Shown here: positions 45,012 to 54,530 of the stretch, piece after piece
Numbering within the stretch: position 1 is the first letter of the stretch
Layout of the letters: each line of letters opens with the position of its first letter
Source of the DNA: Alteromonas hispanica
Lineage (GTDB): Bacteria > Pseudomonadota > Gammaproteobacteria > Enterobacterales > Alteromonadaceae
NCBI RefSeq assembly: GCF_010500915.1
Contig: NZ_JAAAWP010000005.1
Location: 124,001 to 188,000, forward strand
Direction of reading: 5' to 3'
Length of the DNA: 64,000 nt
Program-made: the position numbers and the translations under genes
Notes under the pieces: model-generated
Told to the model about the DNA's origin: nothing
Seen by the model: only the letters and a program-made list of their open reading frames with translations
Database searches by the model: none

Positions 45012-45378
45012 TAAGCGCTCACCTTCTTAAAACAAAAACAAATAATTTTACTGGCGATCTTCGGCGATCATCTTTATGATCCACCCGTGATTATCTTTCT
45101 AACCCGAAATTCCAACCCCTTACACGCTTTAAAAAGGCAGCGTTAGGGCCTGAATGTTAGTGGCCTATACATCTTAGGCGCAGAGTTTACCTGTAAACCA
45201 ACATTCATGGAATGCTAGCAAAGGAGTAAATGCACGATATTGGCTAATTTTTAGCAATTCATCCTTTACTTTCTTCGCAGAAATGATTAGAATTTCGCAC
45301 CATTTTTAACCCGGGCCGCCTTTTTAGCGCACAATTTTACCCGGATATACACAGTAAAGTTTTGAGGTGAGTGTTTAA
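45012..45378. other. Divergent promoter region between tsaD and rpsU
   Basis: These 367 bases separate tsaD (minus) from rpsU (plus). I see a plausible rpsU promoter (see next entry) but no hairpin with a T run and no coding frame. Confidence 0.5.
45265..45293 (+). promoter_or_regulatory. Candidate sigma-70 promoter of rpsU
   Basis: TTTACT (45265-45270) and TAGAAT (45288-45293) are separated by 17 bases, with the ribosome site GAGGTGAG about 70 bases further on. Confidence 0.45.
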
Positions 45379-45594
45379 ATGCCTATCGTTAAAGTTAGAG
45401 AAAACGAGCCGTTTGATGTGGCGCTGCGTCGTTTTAAGCGTTCTTGTGAAAAAGCAGGTGTTCTATCTGAAGTTCGTCGTCGTGAATTCTTCGAAAAACC
45501 TACGTGGGAACGCAAGCGCAAGAAAGCTGCCGCTAAAAAGCGTCATCTTAAGAAGCTAGCTCGTGAAAACGCACGTCGCGTAAAACTCTACTAA
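45379..45594 (+). CDS. rpsU: Ribosomal protein S21
   Basis: The product has 71 residues, the same length as E. coli S21. It has [26 protein letters not shown] and the basic tail [20 protein letters not shown]. The ATG follows GAGGTGAGTGTTTAA. S21 sits in the small ribosomal subunit near the anti-Shine-Dalgarno sequence. It opens the macromolecular synthesis block with dnaG and rpoD, but a terminator and a long gap follow here. Confidence 0.97.
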   Translation: MPIVKVRENEPFDVALRRFKRSCEKAGVLSEVRRREFFEKPTWERKRKKAAAKKRHLKKLARENARRVKLY

Positions 45595-45615
45595 AACAGG
45601 GTTATTTACGAGTCT

Positions 45616-45643
45616 GAAAGGTGTTGCAATTGCAGCACCTTTC
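45616..45643 (+). terminator. Intrinsic terminator after rpsU
   Basis: GAAAGGTGTTGCA pairs with TGCAGCACCTTTC (12 Watson-Crick pairs plus one G-T) around AT, followed by CGCGTTTC. The tail is short, so termination may be partial. Confidence 0.7.
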
Positions 45644-45677
45644 GCGTTTCTGAGGCTTGATTGTTTAAAGTTCCTTT

Positions 45678-45719
45678 ATATTAGAAGAGTCATATTAGAA
45701 GCGCCATATTAGAAGCGCC
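45678..45719. repeat. Three 14-bp tandem repeats
   Basis: ATATTAGAAGAGTC is followed by two identical copies of ATATTAGAAGCGCC, then a partial copy (TATTAGAAAC). Fourteen bases do not keep a reading frame, so the array is non-coding. Confidence 0.85.
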
Positions 45720-45933
45720 GCTTTGTATTAGAAACAGTTCTGTTGCTAATATTGCCTTATTCAAAATACAACTCTATTTCAGTCTATCCCTAATATCTAT
45801 TACTTCTTACCTTGTGTTGTATTAGGTATTTAAAGTTCTATTTGCTCTGTTCTCTTTTTAGTATCTCTTCTATTTTCTTTAATCTATTTCTTTATTTTGC
45901 AGTGTCTTTACTGCTTTTTTTGCTATGAACTTT

Positions 45934-46055
45934 AAGTAGCGCCTATAGGTATGACCTTTAAGTACGTCGCTTAGTAAGTAAGCAGCTTGGTAAGTACGTC
46001 GCTTGGTAAGTAAACCGATTAGTAAGTATGCCGCTTGGTGAGTACGCCACTTAGA
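45934..46055. repeat. Degenerate 16-bp tandem repeat array
   Basis: Six clear units of 16 bases (45960-46055) share the pattern AAGTAnGnCGCTTGGT, with diverged copies before them from 45934. The last unit (46040-46055) is more degenerate. Confidence 0.8.
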
Positions 46056-46171
46056 TAGCTTAGAACGAATATAAATCTAAGATAGGCACTATCGTTTGAT
46101 AACGCTTCCATTTATTATTCTATTCATTATGCTTGTAGCAATATAATCAAATAGACACGACGGAACACATT

Positions 46172-46618
46172 ATGGCACTTATTGACGATTTAAAATCGGC
46201 TCAAAAAGACGCAATGCGCGCAAAAGAGAAACTTCGCTTAGGCACTATTAGAATGGCTCTAGCTGCCATTAAACAAAAAGAAATAGATGAGCAGATTACG
46301 CTGGACGACGCCACTATTTTAGCGGTACTTACAAAAATGGTTAAACAGCGTCAAGATGCCGCGGCTCAATTTGACGCAGCAGACCGCAAAGAGCTTGCAG
46401 ATAAAGAGCGCGAAGAAATTACTTACATCGAGGACTTCTTACCTCAGCCTTTGACCGACGACGAGCTTAATTCATTGATAGACGACGCCATGGCCTCAAC
46501 GGGTGCCTCTGGCATGCAGGATATGGGCAAAGTAATGGGTGTACTCAAACCTAAGGTACAGGGCCGCGCAGACATGGGCGCTCTGAGTGGGAAAATTAAG
46601 GCGCGCTTAAACGCCTAA
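46172..46618 (+). CDS. yqeY: GatB/YqeY domain protein
   Basis: The product has 148 residues, the normal YqeY length. The GatB/YqeY helical domain is shown by LIDDLKSAQKDAMRAKEKLRLGTIRMALAAIK, KMVKQRQDAAAQF and DEEITYIEDFLPQPLTDDEL-like EITYIEDFLPQPLTDDELN. The protein resembles the tail of the GatB amidotransferase; its function is not settled. It lies between rpsU and dnaG, as in several Alteromonadales and vibrios. Confidence 0.92.
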   Translation: MALIDDLKSAQKDAMRAKEKLRLGTIRMALAAIKQKEIDEQITLDDATILAVLTKMVKQRQDAAAQFDAADRKELADKEREEITYIEDFLPQPLTDDELNSLIDDAMASTGASGMQDMGKVMGVLKPKVQGRADMGALSGKIKARLNA

Positions 46619-46668
46619 GCTTGTCGCTAACAGCCCGTTGATATCAGCGGTTGAAAATGATCGCTAAA

Positions 46669-46699
46669 ATTACCGCGTTGAATTTTACAACGCGGTAAT
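46669..46699. repeat. Perfect 12-bp inverted repeat between yqeY and dnaG
   Basis: ATTACCGCGTTG and CAACGCGGTAAT enclose a 7-nt loop. No T run follows on either strand, so it is a weak terminator or an RNA-structured processing site. Confidence 0.85.
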
Positions 46700-46760
46700 A
46701 CGTTCTCATTACTATCTATCCCTGTTAAAGTAATCACCGTTTAATTGACACGAATCCCTC

Positions 46761-48539
46761 ATGGCCGGAAAAATACCTCGCGACTTTATTGATGACCTAC
46801 TATCTCGTACTGATGTAGTCGAAATTGTAGATAGTAGAGTTAAATTAAAAAAAGCTGGCAAAAATTATCAGGCTTGCTGCCCTTTTCACAATGAAAAGTC
46901 GCCATCTTTTACGGTCAGTCAAGACAAGCAGTTTTACCATTGTTTCGGTTGCGGGGCCCATGGCAACGCCATTTCATTTATTATGGAGTTTGACCGACTC
47001 GAATTTGTCGAAGCCATCGAAGATCTCGCTCGTTATCACGGCTTAGAAGTACCTCGCGAAAAAGGCAGCCGCCCGGCAATGAGCGAAGAAAAAAAGCAAC
47101 AGCTGCAAGATGACTATTCCCTCATGGAACAGGTCACACGTTTTTTTCAACATCAACTACGCCAAAACGGAAACAGCAAAAAGGCAATCGATTATCTTAA
47201 AAACCGCGGTCTAAGCGGTGACATTGTGAAGCAATGGGAAATAGGATACGCACCTGATGGGTGGAGTACGCTTCTCGACACGTTTGGTAAAAGCCCGCAA
47301 CAGATCAAACAGTTAATCGACTTGAGATTAGTCAATCAGAATGACCAAGGCCGCACATACGATTTCTTTCGCGACCGGATAATGTTTCCAATAAGGGATA
47401 AGAGGGGACGAGTTGTTGGCTTTGGTGGGCGCGTATTAGAGGATGGCGGCCCGAAATACCTTAACTCACCCGAAACCCGAATATTTCACAAAGGTAACGA
47501 GCTTTTTGGATTTTATTCTGCTCGTCAGCAAAATCGGCAGTTAGACACTGTCGTTGTGGTTGAGGGTTACATGGATGTTGTCGCTCTAAGTCAATTTGAC
47601 ATCAACATTGCTACCGCTGCACTTGGTACAGCCACGACACTAGAGCATATTCAGATGCTAGTGCGCGCAACCCCTCATATTGTTTGCTGTTACGACGGCG
47701 ACCGCGCTGGACGCGAGGCTGCTTGGCGGGCATTAGAAAATGCGTTACCCGCCTTGAAAGACGGTGTACGTTTGTCATTTTTATTTCTTCCCGACGGTGA
47801 AGACCCAGACACCATGGTTCGTCAAATAGGTAAAGATGCATTCTTAGACATGCTAAATGGCGCTATGCCTTTGTCTCGATTCTTTTTTGAAAACCTACTT
47901 AAAAGCCATAACGTTGGTACTGCCGAAGGTAAAATTGCGCTGAAAAAAGCGGCCATGCCGCTTATCGAGTCGACTTTAGGGGCTGAGCAAAAAAACATGC
48001 TGCTTGAAGAGCTCGCCAAACACACCGGAGAGTTCGATAGGTTTAAACTACAGCAAGACATTTCTAAAGCGAACCAAGGAAATAAAAAAGCGTACTCTCC
48101 CAATCTCACACAGGTAAATAAACCCAAGTTATCACCGCTGAGAATGCTCATCCGTTTACTTTTAGACGCCCCTCAGCTGGCGACAAAATGCGACGATGTG
48201 CAAATAGACATATTTGCTGGAAGCAATGCTACTGGCATGGATTTGCTTCAAGATGTACATGCCTATTGTGTAGCAAACCCAAATGCAAAAACAAGCCAGC
48301 TTGTTGAAAACTTCCGCAACCACCCCCACTCTACTACTATCGCAAAGCTTTTATTACAAGAGCATTTGGTAAAAGATGAAGACGCAGAACGCGTTTACAG
48401 CGATAGCTTTGCTCGCTTGCTCGACGCCCATTTAGAGAGCCGTATAGAAACATTAATTTCGCGCTCCAGAGTACAAACACTCAGTAGGGCAGAGAAAGAA
48501 GAGTTAACGCTATTGATGAAAGAGCGACAAAATAGCTAG
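46761..48539 (+). CDS. dnaG: DNA primase DnaG
   Basis: The product has 592 residues. The CHC2 zinc ribbon has CPFHNEKSPSFTVSQD and FHCFGCG-type YHCFGCGAHGNAISF (residues 40-67). The Toprim core has VVVEGYMDVVALSQF and the acidic DGDRAGREAAWRA near residue 310. The C-terminal part that binds the DnaB helicase is less conserved. The enzyme makes RNA primers for replication. It is the second gene of the block that contains rpoD. Confidence 0.96.
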   Translation: MAGKIPRDFIDDLLSRTDVVEIVDSRVKLKKAGKNYQACCPFHNEKSPSFTVSQDKQFYHCFGCGAHGNAISFIMEFDRLEFVEAIEDLARYHGLEVPREKGSRPAMSEEKKQQLQDDYSLMEQVTRFFQHQLRQNGNSKKAIDYLKNRGLSGDIVKQWEIGYAPDGWSTLLDTFGKSPQQIKQLIDLRLVNQNDQGRTYDFFRDRIMFPIRDKRGRVVGFGGRVLEDGGPKYLNSPETRIFHKGNELFGFYSARQQNRQLDTVVVVEGYMDVVALSQFDINIATAALGTATTLEHIQMLVRATPHIVCCYDGDRAGREAAWRALENALPALKDGVRLSFLFLPDGEDPDTMVRQIGKDAFLDMLNGAMPLSRFFFENLLKSHNVGTAEGKIALKKAAMPLIESTLGAEQKNMLLEELAKHTGEFDRFKLQQDISKANQGNKKAYSPNLTQVNKPKLSPLRMLIRLLLDAPQLATKCDDVQIDIFAGSNATGMDLLQDVHAYCVANPNAKTSQLVENFRNHPHSTTIAKLLLQEHLVKDEDAERVYSDSFARLLDAHLESRIETLISRSRVQTLSRAEKEELTLLMKERQNS

Positions 48540-48989
48540 AAAACTATCAGTGCACTTTTACTCGTAATTTTCTGCTGGCTTGCGTTTAGGCTACGTATTA
48601 ATAAACGTATTGCAGAACGCACTCGTAAACACGGGAGTTGCAAATAACCGTTGTTTAAAAAATCAGCCGACATTCTGGTAAAACCACTGTAAATTCTGCT
48701 ATACTGGCTAATTCGCTGCGTTCGGTGGTTATTTGCGTTTTTTGTAGGAAATATCACAAAAAAACAGTCAAAAACCTGAACAAAAAAGCAGCAATGTGAG
48801 TAACCAATATATAGCCGATAACACGAGCAGAACCAAACTCGGGCGGATGCGCATCGCATACTAAGCGTCGCATTGGGCAGATACGGCATTGATACGAACA
48901 CCAGTACTCCAGCAGACAAGATGAACCATACGGTTATTTATATTGTCTTGTCTATTGCAAACTAATTGAATGTGAGAAGTGTAGGTTAT
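48540..48989. other. Leader region upstream of rpoD
   Basis: These 450 bases lie between dnaG and rpoD. They contain a promoter candidate and a hairpin in the distal leader (AGACAAGA at 48914-48921 pairs with TCTTGTCT at 48946-48953, with an AACC/GGTT inner stem). Otherwise I see no coding frame. Confidence 0.55.
48697..48705 (+). promoter_or_regulatory. Extended -10 promoter of rpoD
   Basis: TGCTATACT is an extended -10 element (TG, one base, TATACT). The -35 region is poor. It lies about 285 bases before the rpoD start and would make a long leader. Confidence 0.5.
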
Positions 48990-50822
48990 ATGGCGCAAAG
49001 CAAGCAGTCTCAGATTAAGCTCCTGATTGCAAAAGGTAAAGAGCAAGGTTATTTGACCTTTGCAGAAGTTAACGACCACCTGCCGCAAGATATTGTCGAT
49101 TCTGATCAAATCGAAGACATTATCCGCATGATTAACGACATGGGAATTCAAGTTTCTGAATCAGCTCCTGATGCAGATGAACTTCTCATGCAAGAGGCAA
49201 ATGCAGACGAAGACGCAGCAGAGGCTGCCGCTCAAGCACTTGCCACTGTAGAAAGTGAAATAGGCCGCACCACAGATCCAGTGCGCATGTACATGCGTGA
49301 AATGGGTACGGTTGAACTATTAACACGTGAAGGCGAAATTGAAATTGCCAAGCGTATTGAAGATGGCATTAATCAGGTTCAGTGTTCTGTTGCAGAATAC
49401 CCAGAAGCCATTACTTACTTGCTCGATCAATGGGATCTTTACGAAGCAGAAGAAATTCGCCTAAGCGATATTATCTCTGGTTTTGTTGACCCGGATGACG
49501 ACCAAGACCTCGCCCCAACCGCAACGCACATCGGTTCTGACCTTTCAGAAGAAGAGTTAGAAGACGAAGATGATGATAGCGATGATGAGGACGAGGAAGA
49601 AGAAGACACTGGCGTAGATCCTGAACTTGCAAGAGAACGCTTTGACGAACTTCGCACTCAGTACATCAAAACTCGTGATGTAATTGAAAAGAAAGGTCGT
49701 TCGCATGCAGAAGCACGCAAGCAAATCAACGCACTAAGCGACATATTCAAAGAATTCAGACTTGTTCCAAAGCAATTTGATCGCATGGTGAAAAACATGC
49801 GTCACATGATGGACAAAGTGCGCATTCAAGAACGTCTCGTTATGAAGTTCTGCGTAGTGAATGCAAAGATGCCGAAGAAAGACTTTATAAAAGCTTTCGC
49901 CGGCAACGAAACATCGACAGCATGGCTTTTTGAAGCAGTTAAATCTGGTGCTCCGTACTCCGATGAGCTAGCGATACACCAAGAAGAAGTTGAACGCTGC
50001 ATAAGCAAGATGAATCAGGTTGAACAAGAAACCGGTCTAGTTATCGCAGACATTAAAGACATTAACCGTCGTATGTCTATTGGTGAAGCGAAAGCCCGCC
50101 GTGCGAAGAAGGAAATGGTGGAAGCTAACCTTCGTCTTGTTATTTCAATTGCTAAGAAATATACCAATCGCGGACTTCAGTTCCTCGACCTTATTCAAGA
50201 AGGTAACATTGGTCTTATGAAAGCAGTTGATAAATTTGAATACCGCCGTGGGTATAAGTTCTCAACTTATGCAACGTGGTGGATTCGCCAGGCTATTACT
50301 CGCTCAATTGCAGACCAAGCACGTACTATACGTATACCGGTTCACATGATTGAGACGATTAACAAGCTAAACCGTATTTCTCGCCAAATGCTGCAAGAGA
50401 TGGGACGCGAGCCAACACCAGAGGAATTATCGGAGCGCATGTTAATGCCTGAAGATAAGATTCGAAAAGTGCTTAAAATCGCTAAAGAGCCTATTTCAAT
50501 GGAGACGCCGATTGGTGACGATGAAGATTCACATCTTGGTGACTTTATTGAGGACAGCACGATTGTGCAGCCTCTAGACTCGGCAACCGGTGGAAGCTTA
50601 AAAGGTGCAACTCAAGAGGTGTTAGCGGGTCTTACAGCTCGTGAAGCTAAGGTTTTGCGTATGCGTTTTGGTATCGACATGAATACTGACCATACGCTTG
50701 AAGAAGTAGGCAAGCAATTTGACGTTACCCGTGAGCGAATTCGTCAGATTGAGGCGAAAGCATTGCGTAAACTTCGTCACCCAAGCCGCTCTGAACAGCT
50801 TCGCAGCTTTTTAGACGAGTAG
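48990..50822 (+). CDS. rpoD: RNA polymerase sigma-70 factor RpoD
   Basis: From ATG 48990 the product has 610 residues. Sigma region 1.1 begins [21 protein letters not shown], an acidic loop follows near 175-215 ([16 protein letters not shown]), and regions 2-4 follow with [59 protein letters not shown] and [29 protein letters not shown] in pieces. It is the housekeeping sigma factor. The frame extends to TTG 48966, but ATG 48990 matches the E. coli N-terminus in length. A terminator follows the gene. Confidence 0.96.
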   Translation: MAQSKQSQIKLLIAKGKEQGYLTFAEVNDHLPQDIVDSDQIEDIIRMINDMGIQVSESAPDADELLMQEANADEDAAEAAAQALATVESEIGRTTDPVRMYMREMGTVELLTREGEIEIAKRIEDGINQVQCSVAEYPEAITYLLDQWDLYEAEEIRLSDIISGFVDPDDDQDLAPTATHIGSDLSEEELEDEDDDSDDEDEEEEDTGVDPELARERFDELRTQYIKTRDVIEKKGRSHAEARKQINALSDIFKEFRLVPKQFDRMVKNMRHMMDKVRIQERLVMKFCVVNAKMPKKDFIKAFAGNETSTAWLFEAVKSGAPYSDELAIHQEEVERCISKMNQVEQETGLVIADIKDINRRMSIGEAKARRAKKEMVEANLRLVISIAKKYTNRGLQFLDLIQEGNIGLMKAVDKFEYRRGYKFSTYATWWIRQAITRSIADQARTIRIPVHMIETINKLNRISRQMLQEMGREPTPEELSERMLMPEDKIRKVLKIAKEPISMETPIGDDEDSHLGDFIEDSTIVQPLDSATGGSLKGATQEVLAGLTAREAKVLRMRFGIDMNTDHTLEEVGKQFDVTRERIRQIEAKALRKLRHPSRSEQLRSFLDE

Positions 50823-50868
50823 CCTCAAGAGAAACAGCAATCAAATATTGCTAATGCAAATAAACAGA

Positions 50869-50895
50869 ATCCTCGGCGTTTGCCGGGGATTTTTT
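50869..50895 (+). terminator. Intrinsic terminator of rpoD
   Basis: ATCCTCGGC pairs with GCCGGGGAT (one T-G pair) around a 4-nt loop and is followed by six T. Confidence 0.92.
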
Positions 50896-51016
50896 ATTTG
50901 CGCAGTTCTTTATGTATGTTTACGTCTTTCTTTGCGTACTTCTATGTTGAAATACAACGTCTTGAATACCTTCGTACTGCTTGGTAAATCGAATCCTCAA
51001 CCAAAAGTTAGACATA

Positions 51017-51041
51017 AAAAAACCTCCAACAGGAGGTTTTT
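51017..51041 (-). terminator. Intrinsic terminator of the chemoreceptor gene
   Basis: AAAACCTCC pairs with GGAGGTTTT around AACA, with A and T tails. It ends 18 bases before the stop of the minus-strand chemoreceptor gene. Confidence 0.85.
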
Positions 51042-51058
51042 ATGAAACTAGATACGTC

Positions 51059-52678
51059 TTAAACACGGAATTGTTTAGCAATCGATTCTAAGTGCTGAGC
51101 CAAGTTTGCAAGCTCGTTACACATACTGCCAAGCTCGCCGGAGCGACTGGACGTTTGCTCTGTACGCTCATGAATTTCATCAACATGACGCACGATGTCG
51201 ATAGCCACTGTACGTTGGTCTTCAGTATTTTTGGCAATTTGCTCGTTCATATTATTAATACGACCGATTGTGCTAGTAATAGTCTCTAGGCTTATACCCG
51301 CCTTGTTCGCGGTTTCTACGCTATTAGATGCTTGCTCTGTTCCTTTCGCCATTACTTGCACGGCCGATTTAGCCGCATTCTGCAGCTGCTCAATAGTGTT
51401 TTGAATTTCTTCGGTAGATTGCTGCGTTCTTGAAGCAAGAGTACGTACCTCATCCGCAACAACGGCAAAACCACGACCTTGCTCGCCTGCCCTAGCAGCC
51501 TCAATAGCCGCATTCAGCGCTAGCAAATTAGTTTGTTCTGCTATGCCTTTAATAACGTCTAAAACCGACCCGACTTTGTTTGAATCAGATTCTAAGCGCC
51601 CAATGACATCTGCCGTTTCTCTAACGTTGTCCGCTAAGTGCTGAATACTGGTCACTGTTTGTTGAACAATTTGACGTCCTTCACTAGCTGCATCAGTCGC
51701 TTCGTTTGCATCGTTTGCCGCTTGGGCCGCGCTTTGCGCTACACCATCTACAGAACCGCTCATCGTATCAACTGCTTGTTTCGCGTTAGTCGCTGAGCGT
51801 TGTTGCACATCAATGGTACGCTGCGTTTCTTCAGTCACACCGCGAAGGTTTTGCGCTAAATTAGACAGAGGCAGACTTGCTTCAACCACGTCTTTTACAA
51901 CGCCTTGAAGTTTGTCCATGAATTGATTGAACCAATAAACAAGGTCGCCAATTTCATCTTCGCTTTTTGTTTCTATGCGAACGGTTAAGTCACCGTTTTC
52001 TTGCGCTATATCTTTAAGTGAGCGCACCACATCATCAATGCTCTTCTTGATACCGCGAACGATGGGAACTGCTGTGGCAAACAAGAGAATTGTTACTACT
52101 ATCGCTAAGATAATGCCCGTACTAATTAGCGAGGTGTTAGCAGAGTCAGTGTTTTTGAATGCTGTTTCAAAAGCATTCTGTTGATCGTCTCTAAACCGGG
52201 TCATTGCAGCAATTACGCCATCGTACGACTCGTTCATCTGACTAGAAAGTTGTCCAATTCGGCTGAAATCGGCAGTTCCATTTACCATAGACTGAGATAC
52301 ATCAAAGGCAACTTTGAAATAGTCGTCAAAGCCCTCTGAAATTTTAGCCATATCCGAACGAAATTCAGGGCTGATGCCCCCAATTTGTTTCATGCCTGCT
52401 TTAGCCTCTTTTGCCAACGTTTGAGCTGCTGTTAGCGTATCTTGGTCGCCCGTTGTCACTGCACTAGATAAGGTATCTCTTACCTTTTGCATTTCGACAA
52501 GGGTTGAGGCAGATAATTGAAGTGCTGGGAACTGTACTTTTTGTACTTTTTCTAGAATTGCGTCGTTGTTTAATGCAGTGTAAATAGTGATTAATAGATA
52601 AATAACAAAGCTCAAAACCGCAATCCCTGGTATCAGGAAAATTTTTGACGCTATCGGCATTTTTTTAAGAAAACTCAT
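51059..52678 (-). CDS. Methyl-accepting chemotaxis protein
   Basis: The product has 539 residues. Membrane helices lie at about 12-32 and 186-210 and enclose a helical periplasmic sensor domain of about 150 residues. A HAMP segment (about 210-260) is followed by a cytosolic coiled coil with the conserved tip [34 protein letters not shown] in pieces, and possible methylation sites. The receptor reports to CheA and CheW. It is a separate gene with its own terminator, upstream of the porin gene's end. The ligand is unknown. Confidence 0.93.
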   Translation of the reverse strand: MSFLKKMPIASKIFLIPGIAVLSFVIYLLITIYTALNNDAILEKVQKVQFPALQLSASTLVEMQKVRDTLSSAVTTGDQDTLTAAQTLAKEAKAGMKQIGGISPEFRSDMAKISEGFDDYFKVAFDVSQSMVNGTADFSRIGQLSSQMNESYDGVIAAMTRFRDDQQNAFETAFKNTDSANTSLISTGIILAIVVTILLFATAVPIVRGIKKSIDDVVRSLKDIAQENGDLTVRIETKSEDEIGDLVYWFNQFMDKLQGVVKDVVEASLPLSNLAQNLRGVTEETQRTIDVQQRSATNAKQAVDTMSGSVDGVAQSAAQAANDANEATDAASEGRQIVQQTVTSIQHLADNVRETADVIGRLESDSNKVGSVLDVIKGIAEQTNLLALNAAIEAARAGEQGRGFAVVADEVRTLASRTQQSTEEIQNTIEQLQNAAKSAVQVMAKGTEQASNSVETANKAGISLETITSTIGRINNMNEQIAKNTEDQRTVAIDIVRHVDEIHERTEQTSSRSGELGSMCNELANLAQHLESIAKQFRV

Positions 52679-52831
52679 TTGCTATCTCTCTATTTTTATT
52701 CATCGTCCAACAATAGTTAGGCAACCACTAACACGACGCTTCTAATGTTATTTATCTACTGTATTTTTGAATACTTTAGCAAATACTCTAACGAATACTT
52801 AAATAAAGCCTTAAAAACTTAGACAAATAAT

Positions 52832-52860
52832 TGGGGCTCAGCAAAAAAGTCTGAGCCCCA
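52832..52860 (-). terminator. Intrinsic terminator of the porin gene
   Basis: TGGGGCTCAG pairs with CTGAGCCCCA around a 9-nt loop, with AT-rich sequence after it on the minus strand. It lies 9 bases after the porin stop. Confidence 0.8.
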
Positions 52861-52868
52861 CTAGCGTT

Positions 52869-54050
52869 TTAGAATGTGTAGTTTACGCCAACTTTAAGCA
52901 AGGTTGCATCGTTCAAGTCATTTAAGTCATCGCTGTACCAGGTTACATCGGCTTTTACCGCAAGACCTGGCTCGACATCGTAACGTAGGCCTGCAGTTAC
53001 TGCTGACACGTCTAGGTTTTGCTGAGCAGCAATACCACTTGCTGCTTGATAGATACCAGACCAGGTAGCATCTGTAACAGCATCACCAGAGGAAATTGTT
53101 GGTGGAAGCGCTGCAACTAAACCAAGCTGCGCACCGTTGTCCGCCTCTTCAACTTCATAAGTAATATGCGGAGTGAATTTACCAAAGCGTAAACCAGCAG
53201 TCACATACCATGCTTTGTTGTCGGCAATAACAGAACCATCAACTTCTGTTTGCGTGTATTCTGCACCCACAAACCAATCGTACTTATCAACACCAACGGC
53301 TACTTCAAAGAAGGTACCGGTGTCTTCTTCTACGCGTAAACCAGTCGCTAACGCCGATGCACCAGGAACAAAAGCACCAAATTGGCCCGCGCCGTCAACA
53401 AACGCATCAAATTCTGGGTTTGCAGCACTTGTTTTACCGGTTGCTATTAAAGTACGAGCACTAAACCAATCTCTTGTTGCTTCAAAAGATAACGCCAAAA
53501 CGTTATCTAGAGTTAACGCCGCAGGAGTTCCAGAAATAGTGGTGTCTGCTTGAGCGCGACCTGTAGTGAACTGTGCGCCATACTCCCAATCGCCTGCATA
53601 GTTGGCATAGTCAACTCTTACACCATCAATGTTGTTAAAGTCGATACCGTAAACCGCGTCTGGTGGCGTTAACCAGTGATAAGAGTAACCCACATCTAAA
53701 GATGCAGAGTATTTGAATAACGGCATACGGATTCTGCCAGCACTAATACTAGTAGTATTAGATAGGTTATATGTCATGTAGGCCCATTCGAAATCAGCGT
53801 CGTAATCGTCTCTACCACGCCCTACAACCTGTGCTGTGGCAGACAGTTTATCGCTAATTTCACCGCGAACTTGCAAACCAAATACACTTGCTGGGTCGAA
53901 GCTAACGTCGCTGTTGTAATCGTAAACCGATTCGTCGTCATCCAGTGTCATACCAGCGATAAGGTTGGCAAAACCGTTAATTTGAACGTCTGCTATAGCG
54001 GGAGCGGCCAAAAGACTAGCCATTGAGAAGATAGCAAGTTTTGTTTTCAT
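52869..54050 (-). CDS. Outer-membrane porin-like protein
   Basis: The product has 393 residues with a signal peptide ending APAIAD. It is made of alternating hydrophobic strands (INGFANLIAGMT, SATAQVVGRGRDDYDADFEWAYMTYNLS, GRIRMPLFKYSASLDVGYSYHWL, ATLLKVGVNYTF) and ends in Phe, as outer-membrane beta-barrels do. The GRIRMPLF segment is typical of porins of this group, which often lie near PstS-like genes in Shewanella and Alteromonas. It follows the small PstS-like gene by 35 bases, so the two are probably cotranscribed. The substrate, perhaps an oxyanion or phosphate, is an inference. Confidence 0.84.
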   Translation of the reverse strand: MKTKLAIFSMASLLAAPAIADVQINGFANLIAGMTLDDDESVYDYNSDVSFDPASVFGLQVRGEISDKLSATAQVVGRGRDDYDADFEWAYMTYNLSNTTSISAGRIRMPLFKYSASLDVGYSYHWLTPPDAVYGIDFNNIDGVRVDYANYAGDWEYGAQFTTGRAQADTTISGTPAALTLDNVLALSFEATRDWFSARTLIATGKTSAANPEFDAFVDGAGQFGAFVPGASALATGLRVEEDTGTFFEVAVGVDKYDWFVGAEYTQTEVDGSVIADNKAWYVTAGLRFGKFTPHITYEVEEADNGAQLGLVAALPPTISSGDAVTDATWSGIYQAASGIAAQQNLDVSAVTAGLRYDVEPGLAVKADVTWYSDDLNDLNDATLLKVGVNYTF

Positions 54051-54085
54051 GCTTGTTCCTTTAAATTCAGTGTAATTCGGTAAAA

Positions 54086-54490
54086 TTAAAACGTGGCTAC
54101 AACGCGTACGCTGTCATTAACAGCGCCAGCATCAACGTAGCCTATGGCGCTAGGATTTCCCGCCACAGTGGAGAGCACTTCTGCGTCGCTACCAAGAGAT
54201 TTTGGCGGTTGGCCTTTCCCTGTAAATACAAGCTTCGACCAAAACGCTGTTAATTGTGACGCCGTTTTATTGAGTACTTTACCGTTAAATTCGTCGGTAA
54301 CTGCGTTACCTTCCGCTAGCGCTACCGGCTCAGCGCGAGTTCCGTTAGGAAATGCTTTGGCTTTGTTTAAGAACAATCTACTGATCGTTACTTTGTCTAA
54401 CGAGTCGCCATTACTTGGATGAACAACAACCGCTACATCTGCGAATGCCATATTGCAGCAAAGGCTCGCTGCGAGTATCCATTTTTTCAT
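54086..54490 (-). CDS. Short PstS-like phosphate ABC-transporter substrate-binding family protein
   Basis: The product has 134 residues with a signal peptide ending MAFAD. It covers only one lobe of a periplasmic binding protein: ISRLFLNKAKAFPNG, VTDEFNGKVLNKTASQLTAFWSKLVFTGKGQPPKSLGSDAEVLSTVAGNPSAIGYV. The last part resembles the end of PstS-like PBPs, including the IGYVD motif. The protein looks complete rather than truncated because a start, ribosome site (AGAGGAT) and stop are in place. It is followed closely by the porin gene. Such short proteins are found next to porins in Shewanella and Alteromonas. Function is unknown. Confidence 0.8.
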   Translation of the reverse strand: MKKWILAASLCCNMAFADVAVVVHPSNGDSLDKVTISRLFLNKAKAFPNGTRAEPVALAEGNAVTDEFNGKVLNKTASQLTAFWSKLVFTGKGQPPKSLGSDAEVLSTVAGNPSAIGYVDAGAVNDSVRVVATF

Positions 54491-54512
54491 AAGATATCCT
54501 CTTAACTTTGTC

Positions 54513-54530
54513 GCGGTGATATATCACCGC
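54513..54530. promoter_or_regulatory. 18-bp perfect palindrome upstream of the PstS-like gene
   Basis: GCGGTGATATATCACCGC is fully palindromic and lies 23-40 bases before the start codon. It fits an operator for a dimeric repressor or a small 5' hairpin. I do not recognise the regulator. Confidence 0.75.

Larger units (their letters stand above)
45595..46171. other. Long non-coding gap with tandem repeats between rpsU and yqeY
   Basis: These 577 bases contain the rpsU terminator, three 14-bp repeats (45678-45719), a pyrimidine-rich segment (about 45760-45920) and a degenerate 16-bp repeat array (45934-46055). The coding frames are short and not protein-like. This gap breaks the rpsU-dnaG-rpoD operon found in E. 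coli. Confidence 0.75.

Noticed and set aside
48536-49151. Minus-strand frames over the rpoD leader and start
   Set aside because: They overlap rpoD in the opposite direction and show no family features.
50848-51045. Plus-strand 65-codon frame after rpoD
   Set aside because: It crosses the rpoD terminator and the chemoreceptor terminator, so it cannot be a normal gene.
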